A DNA stretch of 64,000 nucleotides from a virus (IMGVR_UViG_3300048835_000978:22346-86345), one strand, 5' to 3'; positions 32,563 to 41,310 are shown, counted from the first letter of the stretch. Numbers and translations are program-made. Notes: a model not told the origin generated them from the sequence alone.

Positions 32563-33300
32563 TCAGGACACTAAACCTAAATGCCTCCAAGCCTTTCCAT
32601 TCAATATCCTGTATATAGTTGATTTATTCACGCACAATTTATTAGCTATATCGATAGCAGACCGCCTGCCAGACGTGATGTCGTTAAAGGCGGTTCTGAC
32701 TTGCATTTCCGTGAGCTTGTGCATCGGCTGATCTTCGCCGACAGCTCGCTTATAGCTTTGTGTTCCATGAACATACATATCTGCTGAATTCTCGTTCCGT
32801 GTCCCCCATTGAATATTGTTGAGTCTGTTGTTTGATCGATCGCGATCTGGAAAGTGACGGCACACCATCCCTGGCGGTCGCGGTCCCACGAAAGTTTCTA
32901 ACACTAGGTCGTGAACGTACCTCATCTCCGGTGGAGACTGCAATGAAACGGCAAGGTATCCACTAATAGGATTTTTGGCTGGGCGTCTCTTTTTCCATTC
33001 GCCACAGATCATCGACCAAATCGATCCGTCCGTTCCAGCAGCATAGTTTTCCCTTCCAGGGACTAACTTGTACCTCACTCCCGGCTTGCTAGGCGGAAGT
33101 GGCGATAGTAATTCTGGAAATAACCTCCTCCACATCGTGTTTACGTAGATGTTGATACGGACTCCATTGCGGTAAAAGCCGATCGCACCACTACCTGGAA
33201 TCTTGAGCTTCTTCCACGAGCCGGATACGTCGGACCAGATGGATCTATCTGACCCAATGGCGTACTGGCTGGCATTAGGAATTCTTCGACGCTCTATCAT
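32563..33300 (-). CDS. HNH homing endonuclease, 245 aa
   Basis: Two NUMOD4-like units (QYAIGSDRSIWSDVSG and NYAAGTDGSIWSMICGEW) precede an HNH core (VHDLVLETFVGPRPPGMVCR ... DRSNNRLNNIQWGT) and a C-terminal helix-turn-helix (LCVNKSTIYRILNGKAW). It is inserted between the helicase and the gene at 33310-33918. Confidence 0.8.
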   Translation of the reverse strand: MIERRRIPNASQYAIGSDRSIWSDVSGSWKKLKIPGSGAIGFYRNGVRINIYVNTMWRRLFPELLSPLPPSKPGVRYKLVPGRENYAAGTDGSIWSMICGEWKKRRPAKNPISGYLAVSLQSPPEMRYVHDLVLETFVGPRPPGMVCRHFPDRDRSNNRLNNIQWGTRNENSADMYVHGTQSYKRAVGEDQPMHKLTEMQVRTAFNDITSGRRSAIDIANKLCVNKSTIYRILNGKAWRHLGLVS

Positions 33301-33309
33301 GCGTGATCC

Positions 33310-33918
33310 TTATTCCACAATCTTAAGATGTCCTTCACGAACGCCGCGACTTACTAAGTCGTCAAAATAGTCCGTCCCACCAACCACAACCACCGCGTTG
33401 CAGTTGAAGCACGACAGTTTCTCGATCGGACTGTTGCGGTAGCCGCGCTCATCGGCGAGCGCGGCTTGCATGATCCACGGCGTCCAGCTCCGCAGAACCG
33501 GCGTCGTGATATGCTCACTCCGCAAGAAATTCCAAAACGCCTGCTCGGTTAGGTCCGGGATCAGGCGTTTGTCTTTGGCGATGGCCAACATGTGCCATTG
33601 CCCTTCGGAGACGTAGTGCTTGTAGATGCGATAGCCGTTGTCATAGGGCTGGTAGTAGCCGTAGTAGATCGGGTCGCATCCAGTGAATCGCACCTGACCC
33701 ACCTTGCTGTGCAGTAGGGCCGCCATCGCCTTGACGGACGTGGACGGCCCAACGGCTGACAGGATGGCCAGGTGCTCGCTGCGGTAGCCAGTCTTATCGA
33801 TGGCCGCCGCGGCACAGCGAAGCGTGAAGTCCGAGCCCTTGGCGACCGTCTGGACTGTTCCCAGCTTGCGTGGTGCCACTGCCGGCTCGCTACTCTTCGC
33901 TGTCGCTTCCCTGCTCAT
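33310..33918 (-). CDS. hypothetical protein between methyltransferase and helicase
   Basis: 202 residues from an ATG with GAGG upstream. Segments GYRSEHLAILSAVGPSTSVK, YQPYDNGYRIYKHYVSEGQW and LSCFNCNAVVVVGG do not match a family I recognise. It overlaps the methyltransferase gene by 29 nt. Its place between the methyltransferase and helicase suggests a partner of that pair. Confidence 0.6.
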   Translation of the reverse strand: MSREATAKSSEPAVAPRKLGTVQTVAKGSDFTLRCAAAAIDKTGYRSEHLAILSAVGPSTSVKAMAALLHSKVGQVRFTGCDPIYYGYYQPYDNGYRIYKHYVSEGQWHMLAIAKDKRLIPDLTEQAFWNFLRSEHITTPVLRSWTPWIMQAALADERGYRNSPIEKLSCFNCNAVVVVGGTDYFDDLVSRGVREGHLKIVE

Positions 33919-34951
33919 GGTCGTTTTCCTCGCTAGATTGCTCATCGGCTTCATCCTGGAAGGTCATAATGTTGCCAAGGTGATCCAGGGCGCGAACCAC
34001 CAGACTGATTTTTTCCGAATACACTTGGGTCGTTTGCACGGCCCCGTCCTCTTTTTCCTCTTCATCGCGGGACACCAGATAGGTGATCTTTTTGGCGGTC
34101 CCGCGAACAACGTGTGGCGGCTCGTCTGGCGGCGACACGATGCCATCCAGGTGCCCAGCGGTAAGCAATAGGGCTCGATGCCCCTTGCCTAACGACATGG
34201 GCGGCCGAGCGATGCCGCGATCGACTTGCGGTTGCAAGTGCTGATTGAGCGGCGAACGATCGACCATTTCCCAGGCTTCTTCGTCGGTCAGCATCGACTT
34301 GCGGAAGGTCGTGGGGCCTGGAGTCGCCGGAATGGCGTACAGTCCAGGGGAATCGCTCGCCTCAGTCGACCACTTGCGAAGCCATGAGGCTTCTGCTTTT
34401 TCGCGCTTCACGCCAAAGATGACCACTTCCTTGTACTGCCGGTGAGCAGCCAGGTAGGGCATCCAGGCGATCTGCCTGTATCGCCCCAGAAGCGTGTCGC
34501 AGATGTCCGATCGAGTCATCACGTCGGCCGGACAGGCGAGGCACATCACCCCGCCTGGCGCCAGTAGATCGGTGCAGCGGCGAAGGAATTGACCCTCGAC
34601 GCGAACACCCCCGCCCAGCTCAAAGTCATAAGGCGGGTTGCACCAGATGAACCCGAACCGGCTGTGCGGGCTGACTGACACCGAGTTGAAGTCGGAGTAA
34701 AGAACCGTCGCCCCTTCGAGCAAGGCGGCGGCCTCGCGCGATCGGGTGCGGTCCAACTCCACGGCATAGACCATCTCCGGCGGAACATGCAAGGCGTCGG
34801 CGAACTGCTTGGCGGCAGCACCAGCGCCACAGCATGGGTCCAGGAAAGCAAAACGGCCGCCAGTTGGCGGCCGAAGATGCTTGACGATGGAAGCGACGAC
34901 TGGGGGCGGAACCGGGAAAAAACCACCGCGCTTTTGGCCTTCGAGCCTCAT
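33890..34951 (-). CDS. DUF6094-like N6-adenine DNA methyltransferase
   Basis: 353 residues with class I SAM methyltransferase motifs: FAFLDPCCGAG (SAM loop) near residue 40 and WCNPPYD (NPPY catalytic motif) near 105. The start MRLEGQKRGGFFPVPPPV matches DUF6094-type proteins, which are found in phages and integrative elements beside SNF2 helicases. The acidic C-terminus (EQSSEENDHEQGSDSEE) is unusual. Presumed to methylate adenine to protect phage DNA. Confidence 0.75.
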   Translation of the reverse strand: MRLEGQKRGGFFPVPPPVVASIVKHLRPPTGGRFAFLDPCCGAGAAAKQFADALHVPPEMVYAVELDRTRSREAAALLEGATVLYSDFNSVSVSPHSRFGFIWCNPPYDFELGGGVRVEGQFLRRCTDLLAPGGVMCLACPADVMTRSDICDTLLGRYRQIAWMPYLAAHRQYKEVVIFGVKREKAEASWLRKWSTEASDSPGLYAIPATPGPTTFRKSMLTDEEAWEMVDRSPLNQHLQPQVDRGIARPPMSLGKGHRALLLTAGHLDGIVSPPDEPPHVVRGTAKKITYLVSRDEEEKEDGAVQTTQVYSEKISLVVRALDHLGNIMTFQDEADEQSSEENDHEQGSDSEE

Positions 34952-35448
34952 CTTAAGGATTCCTTTCTGTTGCTGATCTGAATGAACTCAATGTTTGGAC
35001 CCATGTAAGTTGCGATGCTGCCGTAAATTAAAACAGGCATGTCCAACTTATGCTCGCGGGCTTCGGCGATGATGTCTCGGAACGTCTCACGATCCAGGAT
35101 ACCGGGTCCAGATGTATTGAAAATCAAGAAGTGACCAACATTTTTGGCTACGGCAAAAAGATGTCGACCGTCAACACGAGTAATGCGCTTGGCGACCTTT
35201 TCATCCGGCCAGCACTGAACGAATTCGGCGTCAGCTCGCCGCTGCCACGCTTCTCGATCATTGATCCAATTGCGTGTTTCTGGCGTTAGGCAGTAGGCAG
35301 GAACAAGAACTTCAGAATGCGGGTTGCGAAATATGGCGTATCTAGCATTCAGTGGCCCTGTCGGTCCCGTCCAGCCGGAGAATTGACCACGAGTCCACTT
35401 CACCTTGCCAGTTACAAAATCCTTGTAGGTGTGCTTCGTAGCCTTCAT
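34948..35448 (-). CDS. hypothetical protein, 166 aa
   Basis: Begins MKATKHTYKDFVTGKVKWTR. Contains VAKNVGHFLIFNTSGPGILD and an alpha/beta pattern, no family recognised. It overlaps the methyltransferase gene by ATGA and follows the DUF7352-like gene directly. Confidence 0.6.
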   Translation of the reverse strand: MKATKHTYKDFVTGKVKWTRGQFSGWTGPTGPLNARYAIFRNPHSEVLVPAYCLTPETRNWINDREAWQRRADAEFVQCWPDEKVAKRITRVDGRHLFAVAKNVGHFLIFNTSGPGILDRETFRDIIAEAREHKLDMPVLIYGSIATYMGPNIEFIQISNRKESLR

Positions 35449-35724
35449 TCATACACCGCCTTTCTTATGCCCGAATAAATGCCACACAAACGGCGTCTGC
35501 TGGAACGTGGCAATGAATTCCAGCGTCGCCAACTGGGCTTCGTCGATCTCATGCCCGGTGCCGAAGATATGAAACACGCGGCTAACTCGCTGTGCCTTTG
35601 GATCGACCAGAGCCCAGAGACATGGCTGACCATCCTGGCATTCGACATGTAGGATGCGAGCATTGGCCGGCATTTCGATCACGACGGCATTGTTGATTGG
35701 GAATGTAAACTTCCAGATCGTCAT
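35449..35724 (-). CDS. DUF7352-like small phage protein
   Basis: 91 residues matching a common small phage family: TIWKFTFPINNAVVIEMPAN, then ILHVECQDGQPCLWALVDP and VFHIFGTGHEI. Function unknown; the fold is probably a small beta sandwich. Confidence 0.75.
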   Translation of the reverse strand: MTIWKFTFPINNAVVIEMPANARILHVECQDGQPCLWALVDPKAQRVSRVFHIFGTGHEIDEAQLATLEFIATFQQTPFVWHLFGHKKGGV

Positions 35725-35738
35725 TGTTACTGCCTCTC

Positions 35739-35969
35739 TTAAATGTAAGCCCCGATGAACCGCTTCACTTCTGCGGACGGCTCTGGGGTGATGTCATAAT
35801 GGAAACCACGGACGCCATAGCTCGGATGCGTCTCGCCGACTGGAATGTCGGCATCGCACGTCGCGATACATCCGACGCACAATCCGTAGCCAGCGTCGCG
35901 ATTCCACCACTGCCTGCCGATCGCCTCGTCACCACAGCAGCAGCACGTTAGTCGCTTGGGTCGTGTCAT
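35739..35969 (-). CDS. small Cys-rich zinc-binding protein, 76 aa
   Basis: MTRPKRLTCCCCGDEAIGRQ opens with a cysteine knuckle, completed by CVGCIATC. The ATG shares the A of the previous stop (TGATG). Such small zinc proteins are frequent among phage accessory genes. Confidence 0.6.
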   Translation of the reverse strand: MTRPKRLTCCCCGDEAIGRQWWNRDAGYGLCVGCIATCDADIPVGETHPSYGVRGFHYDITPEPSAEVKRFIGAYI

Positions 35970-36166
35970 CACTCGCCAGCCTTCCAATTCAGGTCGCGAA
36001 TATGGCCGATAACCACAACGCATGGCAGGCCAATTACAAGGCCATGCGTCGTGCCGCAGTACGTTGGTCCGAATGACACGAACCAACGCCACCATGCCAG
36101 CGGACGGCGCTCGAATGAGAGCCAGCAGCGGGTGGTGGATATGTCGCCGAAGCTGATGTACTTCAC
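35969..36166 (-). CDS. small membrane-like protein, 65 aa
   Basis: GTG start at 36166 overlapping the previous stop (GTGA), stop overlapping the next ATG (TGATG). It is rich in Trp (SFERRPLAWWRWFVSFG) with a hydrophobic segment (GLVIGLPCVVVIGHI), so membrane association is likely. Confidence 0.6.
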   Translation of the reverse strand: MKYISFGDISTTRCWLSFERRPLAWWRWFVSFGPTYCGTTHGLVIGLPCVVVIGHIRDLNWKAGE

Positions 36167-36540
36167 GATGCACCGCTTTCCAGGATGGTAAGCTTGCTAG
36201 CCACGCGGCGAGCGGCATTAAGCGCTCGATGCAAGGTAGCCTGCTCACCTATGTTGTTGCTGATGTAATACGACACGTCGCTGTCGGCCAGCAGGTCGTG
36301 ACACTGCCGAAGCGCCTCACGCAACTCGCCAATCATGTCTGCCTCAGCGCACTCTGTTGCTCGCTCGCCAAAGTGCTTGACGTAGCTGTTCCATGCGGCC
36401 ACGACGAGACGGCCATCGTTGTCGCCGGTGAGCCCCACGACGCCGCTCTTGTCGTGGTCCGTGCGAATGAATCGAACGTCGGCGTTCCATTGCTGGCGTT
36501 CTGCCAAGTAAAGCTTGCCGCGTGTGAATTCCTGGCTCAT
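36163..36540 (-). CDS. hypothetical protein, 125 aa
   Basis: Begins MSQEFTRGKLYLAERQQWNA. Has KSGVVGLTGDNDGRLVVAAW and a helical C-terminus (ALRQCHDLLADSDVSYYI). Coupled on both sides by four-base overlaps. No family recognised. Confidence 0.6.
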   Translation of the reverse strand: MSQEFTRGKLYLAERQQWNADVRFIRTDHDKSGVVGLTGDNDGRLVVAAWNSYVKHFGERATECAEADMIGELREALRQCHDLLADSDVSYYISNNIGEQATLHRALNAARRVASKLTILESGAS

Positions 36541-36770
36541 GTCAATCTCCGAATTTGAATCAGTTCCAGTTCATGGTCCCATAGCCACTGGTCCTGGCCC
36601 TGGTAGCCCGGCGGATTGCGGCCATGCACGATGACGTTTTCCAAGTCGACTTCGCGAACCAGCGTCGCGCGTCGCCCCTGGCGGTCGGGCAGCTTGTTAC
36701 GCACGACGCGGCCGATGAAGCCGGTGGTTTCGTGACGCACAAGCTGCCCACGGCGTAGTGCTCGGATCAT
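36537..36770 (-). CDS. small beta-barrel-like protein, 77 aa
   Basis: MIRALRRGQLVRHETTGFIG and VREVDLENVIVHGRNPPGY suggest an SH3-like barrel. It overlaps the ankyrin gene by ATGA. Function unknown. Confidence 0.6.
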   Translation of the reverse strand: MIRALRRGQLVRHETTGFIGRVVRNKLPDRQGRRATLVREVDLENVIVHGRNPPGYQGQDQWLWDHELELIQIRRLT

Positions 36771-37786
36771 TTGCGGCCTTTGCCTTTCGGTTGGAGCAGT
36801 GCCGCGGCGGCCTCGGCCTGGTTGTCGACTGCCACGGCATGCGGGGTCATGCCATCGGTATCCTTGATCTGCTTGGCTCCGTGCTCCAGCAGCAGTTGGA
36901 TGTTGTCGACGGCGTTGAAGTAGGCGGCGTAATGCAACGCGGTCCAGGGGTCATCTTCGGCCCGTAGATTCACGTCTGCGTCGGCGTTGAGCAGTTCGCT
37001 CAAGATCAGCAGATGCTCCGGCTTCTTGTAGCAGCACACCTTGCAGATGGCCTGGAAGCCTTCGTGCTCGCAGTTGGGCGACAATCCACGAGCGAGCAAA
37101 TCCTGAACGCGGTTCACGTCGCCGCGGTGAATGGCGGCAAACAGGGCCTTCGGAGTCGGCGTATCGTCGCGCGGCTTGCGAGGCGCGTTACTTCGCTTTC
37201 CTGACGACTTGAATTCGCTCGACTGGATGCCGGTGCCATTGGCCCACGAGGCAACGGCGTCGCGAATCGTGTTGCCTGCATCCTCTTCCGGCACGAGCGT
37301 TGACAGGGCGCCAACGATTGCAGTGTCGCCATGCGGCAGCACAAAGCCGAGCGTGCCCCGCGAGATGCCGATACCATTGTCTGGCTGGATGTCGAGCAGC
37401 AGGGCAATTTCTGGCAGCTCGGCTTGCTTGGCATATTCGAGCAGCTTGCCGAGCGTTTCCGTCGAGAGGACTGTCACGGAGTTGTAAGTGACGGACTCGA
37501 TGACCTTAGCGACCGGCGGGAGCTTGCCGGGGTCTTTTAGGGCGATCACTTTTTCGAGAGCCAGCGATTTAGTTGCTCGCTTTGCCGTCAATTGCTCCAG
37601 GTGGCAAGCCTCGAAAACCTTGTCGGGCTCATTGGCTGCATTGTCAACCGACACGGCGATCGCGATCCGGCTATCGGTGGCCAGTAGTCGCTGGCTCTTG
37701 CTGTCGAACATCGCGACGTGCAGTGCGTATCGCCCTGGTTCGCCGCAGATCGGGGCTACGTTGTGAATGCGGGTTAGGGTTGGCAT
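36767..37786 (-). CDS. ankyrin-repeat protein with sliding-clamp-like N-terminus
   Basis: 339 residues. The C-terminal 130 residues hold ankyrin repeats (TPKALFAAIHRGDVNRVQDL, DPWTALHYAAYFNAVDNIQL, TPHAVAVDNQAEAAAALL). The N-terminal 190 residues (RYALHVAMFDSKSQRLLATD) loosely resemble beta-clamp-like domains with the ATDSR pattern; that is uncertain. Ankyrin proteins in phages can bind host proteins. ATG at 37786; the longer frame has no ribosome site. Confidence 0.65.
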   Translation of the reverse strand: MPTLTRIHNVAPICGEPGRYALHVAMFDSKSQRLLATDSRIAIAVSVDNAANEPDKVFEACHLEQLTAKRATKSLALEKVIALKDPGKLPPVAKVIESVTYNSVTVLSTETLGKLLEYAKQAELPEIALLLDIQPDNGIGISRGTLGFVLPHGDTAIVGALSTLVPEEDAGNTIRDAVASWANGTGIQSSEFKSSGKRSNAPRKPRDDTPTPKALFAAIHRGDVNRVQDLLARGLSPNCEHEGFQAICKVCCYKKPEHLLILSELLNADADVNLRAEDDPWTALHYAAYFNAVDNIQLLLEHGAKQIKDTDGMTPHAVAVDNQAEAAAALLQPKGKGRK

Positions 37787-37800
37787 GGTTGATTGCTCCA

Positions 37801-37840
37801 AAAGAAAACCGCCGGGCGCGACTGATGCCACGCCCGGCGG
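37801..37840 (-). terminator. intrinsic terminator before ankyrin gene
   Basis: Ten-bp stem CCGCCGGGCG/CGCCCGGCGG followed by TTTTCTTTT. It sits between the coiled-coil gene and the ankyrin gene, ending 14 nt before its ATG. Confidence 0.85.
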
Positions 37841-37860
37841 CGGTGATGGGAAGATGGTTA

Positions 37861-38415
37861 TTAAATGCTAGCGGCAGCGACCGGCAGCTTAAAACTGCGC
37901 TCAAATCGCAGGCCGAGGCGATTCGCTTCCGCTTGCGATCGCTCCAGTTCGGACTTGATTGCGGTAAGCGACTCCTGCTCTTGAGTCAGTTCCTTTTCGA
38001 GCGATTCAACCTTGCTTTCCCGCATGCGGACCTGACCCTCGATTTGAAAGACGCGGCCACGAGCAAATGCGAGCGGATGAACGGCCAGCAGAACCGCCTT
38101 GGCGATGTCCCTGACTGTCTTGCGAGCGACATCAGTCGGGTTGTCGTCGCATCCACCCGGCTTGTATTGCGTCCGACGTGTGTAGTCACGAGCACGGAAG
38201 AATTTTCCATCGCTGTGGCGAATCGCGTCGTGATAATGATTGCGATCGACCTTTTCTAAGTCGACGTTACCACGATACTCGACGCCGTTAATCGTGAGCG
38301 AATCGAACCTCATGTAAACCTGTTCTTCGGACCTTACGTCGTACTCAACTTCGCCGTACTTCGTCTTAACGGTGCCCTCGCGATCTTTCAGGACGCTGGG
38401 GGTGATAACGATCAT
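37861..38415 (-). CDS. coiled-coil hypothetical protein, 184 aa
   Basis: N-terminal beta-like part (DSLTINGVEYRGNVDLEKVD), a short basic middle and a C-terminal coiled coil (MRESKVESLEKELTQEQESL). No family recognised. It has a variant leader motif and GGAG upstream. Confidence 0.6.
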   Translation of the reverse strand: MIVITPSVLKDREGTVKTKYGEVEYDVRSEEQVYMRFDSLTINGVEYRGNVDLEKVDRNHYHDAIRHSDGKFFRARDYTRRTQYKPGGCDDNPTDVARKTVRDIAKAVLLAVHPLAFARGRVFQIEGQVRMRESKVESLEKELTQEQESLTAIKSELERSQAEANRLGLRFERSFKLPVAAASI

Positions 38416-38429
38416 GGTTATGCTCCAGA

Positions 38430-38440
38430 ACTAAGGTTTA
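38430..38440 (-). promoter_or_regulatory. leader motif variant before 37861-38415 gene
   Basis: Minus strand CATTAAACCTTAGTTCTGGAG; one base differs from the CTAG core, 15 nt from the ATG. Confidence 0.45.
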
Positions 38441-38479
38441 ATGAAAAGCAATCTGCCCAACAGTCAGCCGCCCGGTAGA

Positions 38480-39055
38480 TCAGGCGTACCACGAGCAATA
38501 ATGAGCCTCGTTGTCGCCAGTCGGTGTGGCGTAGCCGTGACTCATGCGGATGCCGCCCTCGCCAATCGTCTTTCGCATCGGCGGGCCAATAAACTTGTCA
38601 CGAGCCGGCATGCGACGATCGGCCATGCCGTTGTAGTCACCTTGGCTTCCAGGAACGGTGCGGCTGCCGATCTCCCGCATGGTGATCGTGCAGCCCTTTT
38701 TCTCGGTGACTTGATAGAAGTCGCAGTTTGTTTGCTCGTAGCCCCACGAGCAATGCAATAGTGTGCCGACGTTGATAATCTCGACCATCTTAGCGATGTC
38801 GGCGGCGCGGCGACCCTTGCGAGCAGACTTGTGAGTCTCGCGAGAATCAGCCGACCCCTTTTCCTTGCGTATGAAGGCGGCGGCCTTTTCAGCGTTGTCG
38901 AAGTAGTAATGAGCAGTCGGCTTTCGAGCCCGGCCCACCCACAACTTGACGCCGACTCTGCCAGTGGCAGAGTACGAGTAAGTGACCCAGCGAATGTCTT
39001 TGTAGGACTCGGCGTCAGCCGGCGGCAGGTCGGTAAGGAAGGAACGTCGTGCCAT
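38480..39055 (-). CDS. hypothetical protein with SWGYEQTNCDFYQ motif
   Basis: 191 residues. The segment LLHCSWGYEQTNCDFYQVTE, then KKGCTITMREIG, matches a small domain found in phage and plasmid polyvalent proteins (SWGYDQTNxDFYQV). N-terminal part: TYSYSATGRVGVKLWVGRAR. Function unknown. ATG at 39055 is preceded by GGAG. Confidence 0.65.
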   Translation of the reverse strand: MARRSFLTDLPPADAESYKDIRWVTYSYSATGRVGVKLWVGRARKPTAHYYFDNAEKAAAFIRKEKGSADSRETHKSARKGRRAADIAKMVEIINVGTLLHCSWGYEQTNCDFYQVTEKKGCTITMREIGSRTVPGSQGDYNGMADRRMPARDKFIGPPMRKTIGEGGIRMSHGYATPTGDNEAHYCSWYA

Positions 39056-39068
39056 GATGAAATTCTCC

Positions 39069-39078
39069 ACTAGGGTTT
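39069..39078 (-). promoter_or_regulatory. CTAG leader motif
   Basis: Minus strand TTTCCTTAAACCCTAGTGGAG; CTAG 14 nt from the ATG at 39055. Confidence 0.6.
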
Positions 39079-39112
39079 AAGGAAACGTGAATGCCGCCAG
39101 GCGGCAGCTGGT

Positions 39113-39319
39113 CTACTCCATTTCGATCACACAGGCGTTGGATGTTATGGGTTCGTCCATGTCATCGTCGATGCCGTGCTCGTTAAAATCTTCCTTGTCG
39201 GCATCTTCCTCGAAATGCCGAGCATTAGTTGCCCGTAGGTATCGATCGCCATAATTAACGACGACCTTGGCCTTTGGGTGCATACGTTTCAGGTAAAGCA
39301 ATAAATCTTCGACCAACAT
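39113..39319 (-). CDS. small hypothetical protein, 68 aa
   Basis: MLVEDLLLYLKRMHPKAKVV, then an acidic C-terminal half (ADKEDFNEHGIDDDMDEP). ATG with GGAG 8 nt upstream. No family recognised. Confidence 0.6.
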   Translation of the reverse strand: MLVEDLLLYLKRMHPKAKVVVNYGDRYLRATNARHFEEDADKEDFNEHGIDDDMDEPITSNACVIEME

Positions 39320-39365
39320 GACTTGCTCTCCAGCTTTTGAAGTTGGCTGCCCGGTGCCACAGCGG

Positions 39366-39584
39366 CTACTCGGCGATGCGAACGAAGTGCGGAATGCCAT
39401 CCGCGTCGTCAACTAGAACGTGAACGGCTTGCGGCTTCATGCGAAACCTCTCGTAAACTGCCCGATCGGCGTCCGGCCGTCGCATGGCAATCTGCATGAG
39501 GCGCTGAGCCTCGTCGAAGTCGCCAGCGTTGCGGGCCTTGAAAGATGCTTCGAGTAAATCAGCCGTGGTTGCTTCGTTATCCAT
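39366..39584 (-). CDS. small hypothetical protein, 72 aa
   Basis: Helical N-terminus (TTADLLEASFKARNAGDFDE) resembling a single TPR-like unit, then a short beta part. It overlaps the HNH gene upstream by 8 nt. Confidence 0.55.
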   Translation of the reverse strand: MDNEATTADLLEASFKARNAGDFDEAQRLMQIAMRRPDADRAVYERFRMKPQAVHVLVDDADGIPHFVRIAE

Positions 39585-40233
39585 ATTGTCTCCTTTCTCC
39601 TGACTTAATCCGCCTTACATGGCGAACTGTTATACCGAAAGTCTTGGCTATTACCGACAAGCTAATGCCTCTTTCGATCTTGTTGTGTATCCGCTTAATA
39701 TCTTCATTGCTCAATCGGGCCATTCCATGCCTTTCCCCACGGTTTGATGTCCCATGATTAACACGATCCATTTGGTTTGAGCTAACTGTGCCCCACCGAA
39801 GGTTGTCTAGTCGGCAGTCAAGCGGATTGCCGTTTCTGTGACACCCCTCATAGCCTTGTGGCCTGGGACCAATAAAAGTTTCCAAGACAAGAATATGAAC
39901 TTTCGTAAGTCGCGTTTGCGACCCATTACATAGCTTGACGGTCAAGTATTCTCCAGATACTCCGGGACTGAGAAGTTGGCCGGCGTACCCACCTTTATAT
40001 CCAACATCTCTCCTTAGTCGTCCAAGATTGGATACTGAATACACTTGCTCAAACCCGACAACTGGGCGCCACAACTCGCCTTTAATGAAGTTCCTCCTCC
40101 CCATGTCCTTAATAATTAATTCCTTGGCGACAGCTCTCGCCGCTGCTCGCGTCACATACGGCCCTAGATTGCAACTGCCACCAGTAACCCACCAGGACTT
40201 GTCGGCACGACGCTGAATTCTCAGTTGAGCCAT
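39577..40233 (-). CDS. NUMOD4-HNH endonuclease fused to a small N-terminal domain
   Basis: 218 residues. The first 48 residues (AQLRIQRRADKSWWVTGGSC ... ARAVAKELIIKD) look like a separate small domain. Then a NUMOD4 start (GELWRPVVGFEQVYSVSNLG), HNH core (VHILVLETFIGPRPQGYEGC ... LDCRLDNLRWGT) and a C-terminal helix-turn-helix (SVIAKTFGITVRHVRR). The fusion suggests the endonuclease gene inserted into or behind a small gene and captured its start. It overlaps the previous gene by 13 nt. Confidence 0.75.
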   Translation of the reverse strand: MAQLRIQRRADKSWWVTGGSCNLGPYVTRAAARAVAKELIIKDMGRRNFIKGELWRPVVGFEQVYSVSNLGRLRRDVGYKGGYAGQLLSPGVSGEYLTVKLCNGSQTRLTKVHILVLETFIGPRPQGYEGCHRNGNPLDCRLDNLRWGTVSSNQMDRVNHGTSNRGERHGMARLSNEDIKRIHNKIERGISLSVIAKTFGITVRHVRRIKSGERRQYG

Positions 40234-40514
40234 GCCGCCTCCAGTCTGGCAATCTCTGAACCCCAGTCGGTTCCGTCTACTGCAAGCGTGAAGTATACAC
40301 GTTGCCCGCACCTGAGCCTTTTGAGAACAATTGGCTTGTCAGCCAGTGACTCAACAGCCATGGCAAGCAGCCAGTGCGTTAATTCGTCGACACTCTGTTC
40401 GCAATCAACCGGCTTGCTTTTCTCGATAGCTTCACTGAGTAACTTGAAATCCATTCGAGAAACGCCGGGCATGCCAACTGCAAACTGAATAGGAATGTGA
40501 AGGTACGCCATCAT
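40221..40514 (-). CDS. hypothetical protein, 97 aa
   Basis: MMAYLHIPIQFAVGMPGVSR, helical middle (SVDELTHWLLAMAVESLADK) and a beta end (RVYFTLAVDGTDWG). Start overlaps the previous stop by ATGA. No family recognised. Confidence 0.6.
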   Translation of the reverse strand: MMAYLHIPIQFAVGMPGVSRMDFKLLSEAIEKSKPVDCEQSVDELTHWLLAMAVESLADKPIVLKRLRCGQRVYFTLAVDGTDWGSEIARLEAAWLN

Positions 40515-41119
40515 GGGTACTCCGTTACGATGTGCCCGAATCGCTCACATGCCTCTTTGGTTTCCAAGGTATGCACAGCGACACGGCTAGTTAGATGGCC
40601 ACGAATCCGCCGCGAGTCCCGGTAGGCCGATTGCTGCCATTCCGGGAAGCACTTGCGAAAGTCCGGCTCGTGGTCGGCTTTGAGATTGATTCGCCGATTG
40701 AGCGCCTGCATAAACTCACGACGGAACCCAGCCAGGCCGAGCCCCTCTGACATCCGATTCATGCGGATGCGGTTCGAGTCGGACTCTTTCAGCAGAGAAA
40801 ATGCTCGCTTATACGCCGACGACATTTCCCGGACGTGCCTGTATCGCCACAGCGGCAGGGAGTTTCGATGCTCGACGAGAGCGTCGAAGATACATTGCTT
40901 GTCAGCGGCCGATGGCTCATGCCAATTGCCGCGATAATACTGGTCGACAACAAAGGCTTGTCGACCGCGATATGGTGCGGTGTGCAGCTTGTTGTGGTGC
41001 CACCGCAGCGGACGGCCAGCGTCACGACTAATCAGGTACGCGATCACTGAGCTAACGCCCGCCAGCGTGACGAATCCGCCACTATCAGCACGACCGACAT
41101 GCCATACTGGTAGTTTCAT
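40511..41119 (-). CDS. hypothetical protein, 202 aa
   Basis: MKLPVWHVGRADSGGFVTLA start, then a basic helical body (YRHVREMSSAYKRAFSLLKE, RREFMQALNRRINLKADHEP). May bind nucleic acid given its charge. Coupled by ATGA with neighbours on both sides. Confidence 0.6.
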   Translation of the reverse strand: MKLPVWHVGRADSGGFVTLAGVSSVIAYLISRDAGRPLRWHHNKLHTAPYRGRQAFVVDQYYRGNWHEPSAADKQCIFDALVEHRNSLPLWRYRHVREMSSAYKRAFSLLKESDSNRIRMNRMSEGLGLAGFRREFMQALNRRINLKADHEPDFRKCFPEWQQSAYRDSRRIRGHLTSRVAVHTLETKEACERFGHIVTEYP

Positions 41120-41292
41120 TTGCGATTCCTCCGAAGTTGTTGCAGCTCTCGCCGAACTATTTCGCGGGCGCCATGGGCTAAGTAGCTTCGCCACTGGCGG
41201 CCGCTGGGGCTCGACTTAGAGAGCTTTGTGTGGTCGTTGATCCACGCTTGCCCACGAGTGAGCAAGCGGATCTTGTGGATGACTGGGTGCAT
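41116..41292 (-). CDS. 58-aa basic protein
   Basis: Begins MHPVIHKIRLLTRGQAWIND and is rich in Arg and Lys. ATG at 41292 with GGGAG 7 nt upstream; its stop overlaps the next ATG (ATGA). The ribosome site and coupling make it a credible gene despite its size. Confidence 0.6.
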   Translation of the reverse strand: MHPVIHKIRLLTRGQAWINDHTKLSKSSPSGRQWRSYLAHGAREIVRRELQQLRRNRK

Positions 41293-41310
41293 TAAGTCGC
41301 TCCCGTTTGA

